Shown here piece after piece: positions 62,983 through 64,000 of a stretch of DNA of 64,000 nt. Both the position numbers and the translations under genes were made by a program. Under the pieces are notes generated by a model. It searched no databases and was not told where the DNA came from. It saw nothing but the letters and a program-made list of their open reading frames with translations. The DNA is from Halomonas huangheensis (GTDB lineage: Bacteria; Pseudomonadota; Gammaproteobacteria; Pseudomonadales; Halomonadaceae). The stretch spans positions 2,232,001 to 2,296,000 of the forward strand of contig NZ_CP013106.1 in assembly GCF_001431725.1 (NCBI RefSeq), read 5' to 3'. Numbering within the stretch: position 1 is the first letter of the stretch; every line of letters begins with the position of its first letter.

Positions 62983-63783
62983 TCATTTGTCATCGGGGTG
63001 GCCTTGACTGACAAACTTGCCGCCTTGATAGACGACCGCCGGGTCGTTGGGGTCCAAACCGGCATCACGTGCCTCGATCTCGGCCCGCCAGGGCTCCGAG
63101 CTATCCTCGGGTACCCAACCCAGAAAGGCTGCCTTGCCATTGTCCCACCACTGTTCCTTGTTGTTCGAGGCGCCATAGACCACCGTATAGCCGAGTTTGG
63201 GAGCGACAAACGCTCGTTCCAGCAAAGCCACGAAATCTTCCACGCTCATCCAGGTTGCCAGCATGCGAGTATCGGCTGGCTTGGGAAAGCAGGAACCAAT
63301 ACGAACAGAGAGCGTTTCAAGACCAAACTTGTCGTAATACAGGCTGGCAAGGTCTTCACCGAAGCACTTGGAAACGCCATACAGTGAGTCGGGACGGCGC
63401 GGCACCTGATTGTCCAGTTTCTCGGTCCGCGGATAGAAGCCGATCGTATGGTTGGAGCTGGCAAACACCACGCGAGGTTTGCTGTGCTGGCGCGCCGCCT
63501 CATACAGGTTATAGGTGCCCATGATGTTGGCTGGCAGAATCTGCTGCCAGGAGCGCTCCACCGATACGCCACCCAAGTGAATGATCCCGTCGCACCCTTC
63601 CACAAGTGAGGCGACTTCTTCGGCATTGGCAAGGTCGCATATCACGATCTCCTCGTTGCCGTCGCCTGGCTCGATTGAAGCGATATCAGATAGGCGCACA
63701 TTGCTGGCAAGGCGATTCAAATACGGGCGAATTGCCTTGCCCAGCCCACCTGCTGCACCGGTCACCAGTAGTCGATTCAGCAT
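62983..63783 (-). CDS. udh: Uronate dehydrogenase
   Basis: A 266-residue extended-SDR enzyme with strong match to uronate dehydrogenase: LLVTGAAGGLGKAIRPYL cofactor site, IIHLGGVSVERSWQQILPAN, the Ser-Asn-His block FASSNHTIGFYPR, catalytic Tyr135 and Lys139 (YGVSKCFGED), RIGSCFPKPADTRMLATW and WWDNGKAAFLGW. It oxidises glucuronate or galacturonate with NAD to the aldarolactone, in the cytoplasm. The upstream gene encodes a TRAP transporter large subunit and the downstream gene a GntR regulator, which together form a hexuronate oxidative pathway module. Confidence 0.93.
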   Translation of the reverse strand: MLNRLLVTGAAGGLGKAIRPYLNRLASNVRLSDIASIEPGDGNEEIVICDLANAEEVASLVEGCDGIIHLGGVSVERSWQQILPANIMGTYNLYEAARQHSKPRVVFASSNHTIGFYPRTEKLDNQVPRRPDSLYGVSKCFGEDLASLYYDKFGLETLSVRIGSCFPKPADTRMLATWMSVEDFVALLERAFVAPKLGYTVVYGASNNKEQWWDNGKAAFLGWVPEDSSEPWRAEIEARDAGLDPNDPAVVYQGGKFVSQGHPDDK

Positions 63784-63857
63784 TCTTGCCTCCCTGATAG
63801 TTTGTGTTGGTACTTTTGAGTTACGTCATGCAGGAAACTCCCGCAATGATTGTCTGC

Positions 63858-63900
63858 CACCAGGGCCTGCCCGCCTGCTACCTCCAGCAGGGCCCTGGTG
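63858..63900. other. Stem-loop between the TRAP gene and udh
   Basis: CACCAGGGCC (63858-63867) and GGCCCTGGTG (63891-63900) are exact 10-bp arms, extendable by TGC/GCA with one bulged base, around a ~20-base loop. It lies in the 130-bp gap after the TRAP gene stop. No T-run follows on the minus strand, so partial termination or message stabilisation are the likely roles. Confidence 0.6.
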
Positions 63901-63913
63901 CAGTGGATGCCAT

Positions 63914-64000
63914 TTACTCCATGAGGTTCGGCAGTGTCATGGACAGCGCCGGGACATAGGTCACCAGCATCAGCGCCGCAAACAGCGCCAGGTAGAACGG
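63914..64000 (-). CDS. TRAP transporter large permease subunit, C-terminal end (partial)
   Basis: Read on the minus strand from the window edge, the last 28 residues are FYLALFAALMLVTYVPALSM then TLPNLME before TAA at 63916-63914. The pattern ALMLVTYVPALS followed by LP is the usual end of DctM-type TRAP permeases. The rest of the gene, and probably the small permease and binding protein, lie beyond the window. It precedes udh on the same strand and should import uronates. Confidence 0.8.
   Translation of the reverse strand, partial: PFYLALFAALMLVTYVPALSMTLPNLME

Overview
The window reads as a chromosomal segment of a moderately GC-rich gammaproteobacterium. Gene content and protein style (acidic proteins, a periplasmic glycoside 3-dehydrogenase set as known from Halomonas, an AidB homologue, many solute uptake systems) suggest the Halomonadaceae. 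That placement is inference; there is no rRNA or other marker here. No tRNA, rRNA, CRISPR array or insertion sequence was recognised.

Layout. 1-3.8 kb: the tail of an unknown gene, a KfrA-like coiled-coil DNA-binding protein, two translationally coupled small membrane proteins and an orphan tyrosine recombinase. 3.8-11.5 kb: aidB diverging from an operon with 4-bp overlaps (GMC alcohol dehydrogenase, acyl-CoA ligase, aldehyde dehydrogenase) followed by a TetR regulator; together an alcohol-to-acyl-CoA oxidation module. 11.7-14.0 kb: housekeeping genes sufE, a GNAT, yidD, hisI, zur. 14.1-17.5 kb: a conserved three-gene set (RimK-like ATP-grasp ligase, 7TM protein with an inactive transglutaminase domain, retropepsin-like lipoprotein) in which the retropepsin has lost its catalytic Asp.

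18.1-22.4 kb: a LacI-type operator followed by a four-gene periplasmic operon (sugar isomerase-like TIM barrel, GMC glycoside dehydrogenase, Tat-targeted small subunit, DUF1080 3-ketoglycoside-cleaving enzyme), closed by a strong terminator. 22.4-25.9 kb: NhaC-type transporter and PLP lyase with a divergent GntR regulator. 25.9-33.1 kb: FabF-like synthase/TetR, a fused dihydroxyacetone kinase, GrpB, a class A beta-lactamase, and a class IV aminotransferase whose promoter holds a textbook MerR-type operator, with the divergent MerR gene. 33.1-35.3 kb: a toxin-antitoxin pair, a ruined persulfide-dioxygenase remnant, two YeeE/YedE sulfur transporters and a SqrR/BigR-like ArsR sensor. 35.6-39.4 kb: a periplasmic thiol-redox operon (TlpA-like tandem thioredoxin, ScsB/DsbD-like protein, cupin). 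39.6-44.5 kb: a MocR regulator, a YrhK-domain protein, katG and a GNAT.

44.8-50.8 kb: a five-component nickel/peptide-type ABC importer encoded by four genes, plus an MFS transporter. 50.9-61.6 kb, all on the minus strand: a ten-gene sugar or polyol operon (split transketolase, FGGY kinase, SorC-type regulator, two SDR dehydrogenases, ribose-type ABC importer with DUF2291). Its substrate is not evident and it is the best candidate for an undescribed pathway. 62.1-64.0 kb: a FadR-type GntR regulator, uronate dehydrogenase and the end of a TRAP transporter large subunit, i.e. uronic acid use.

A recurring trait is short tandem duplications (8-25 bp units) in intergenic spacers, at 28.1, 35.5, 54.3 and 59.8 kb. 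Coordinates were worked out by hand; start codons were chosen from ribosome-binding sites and family lengths.
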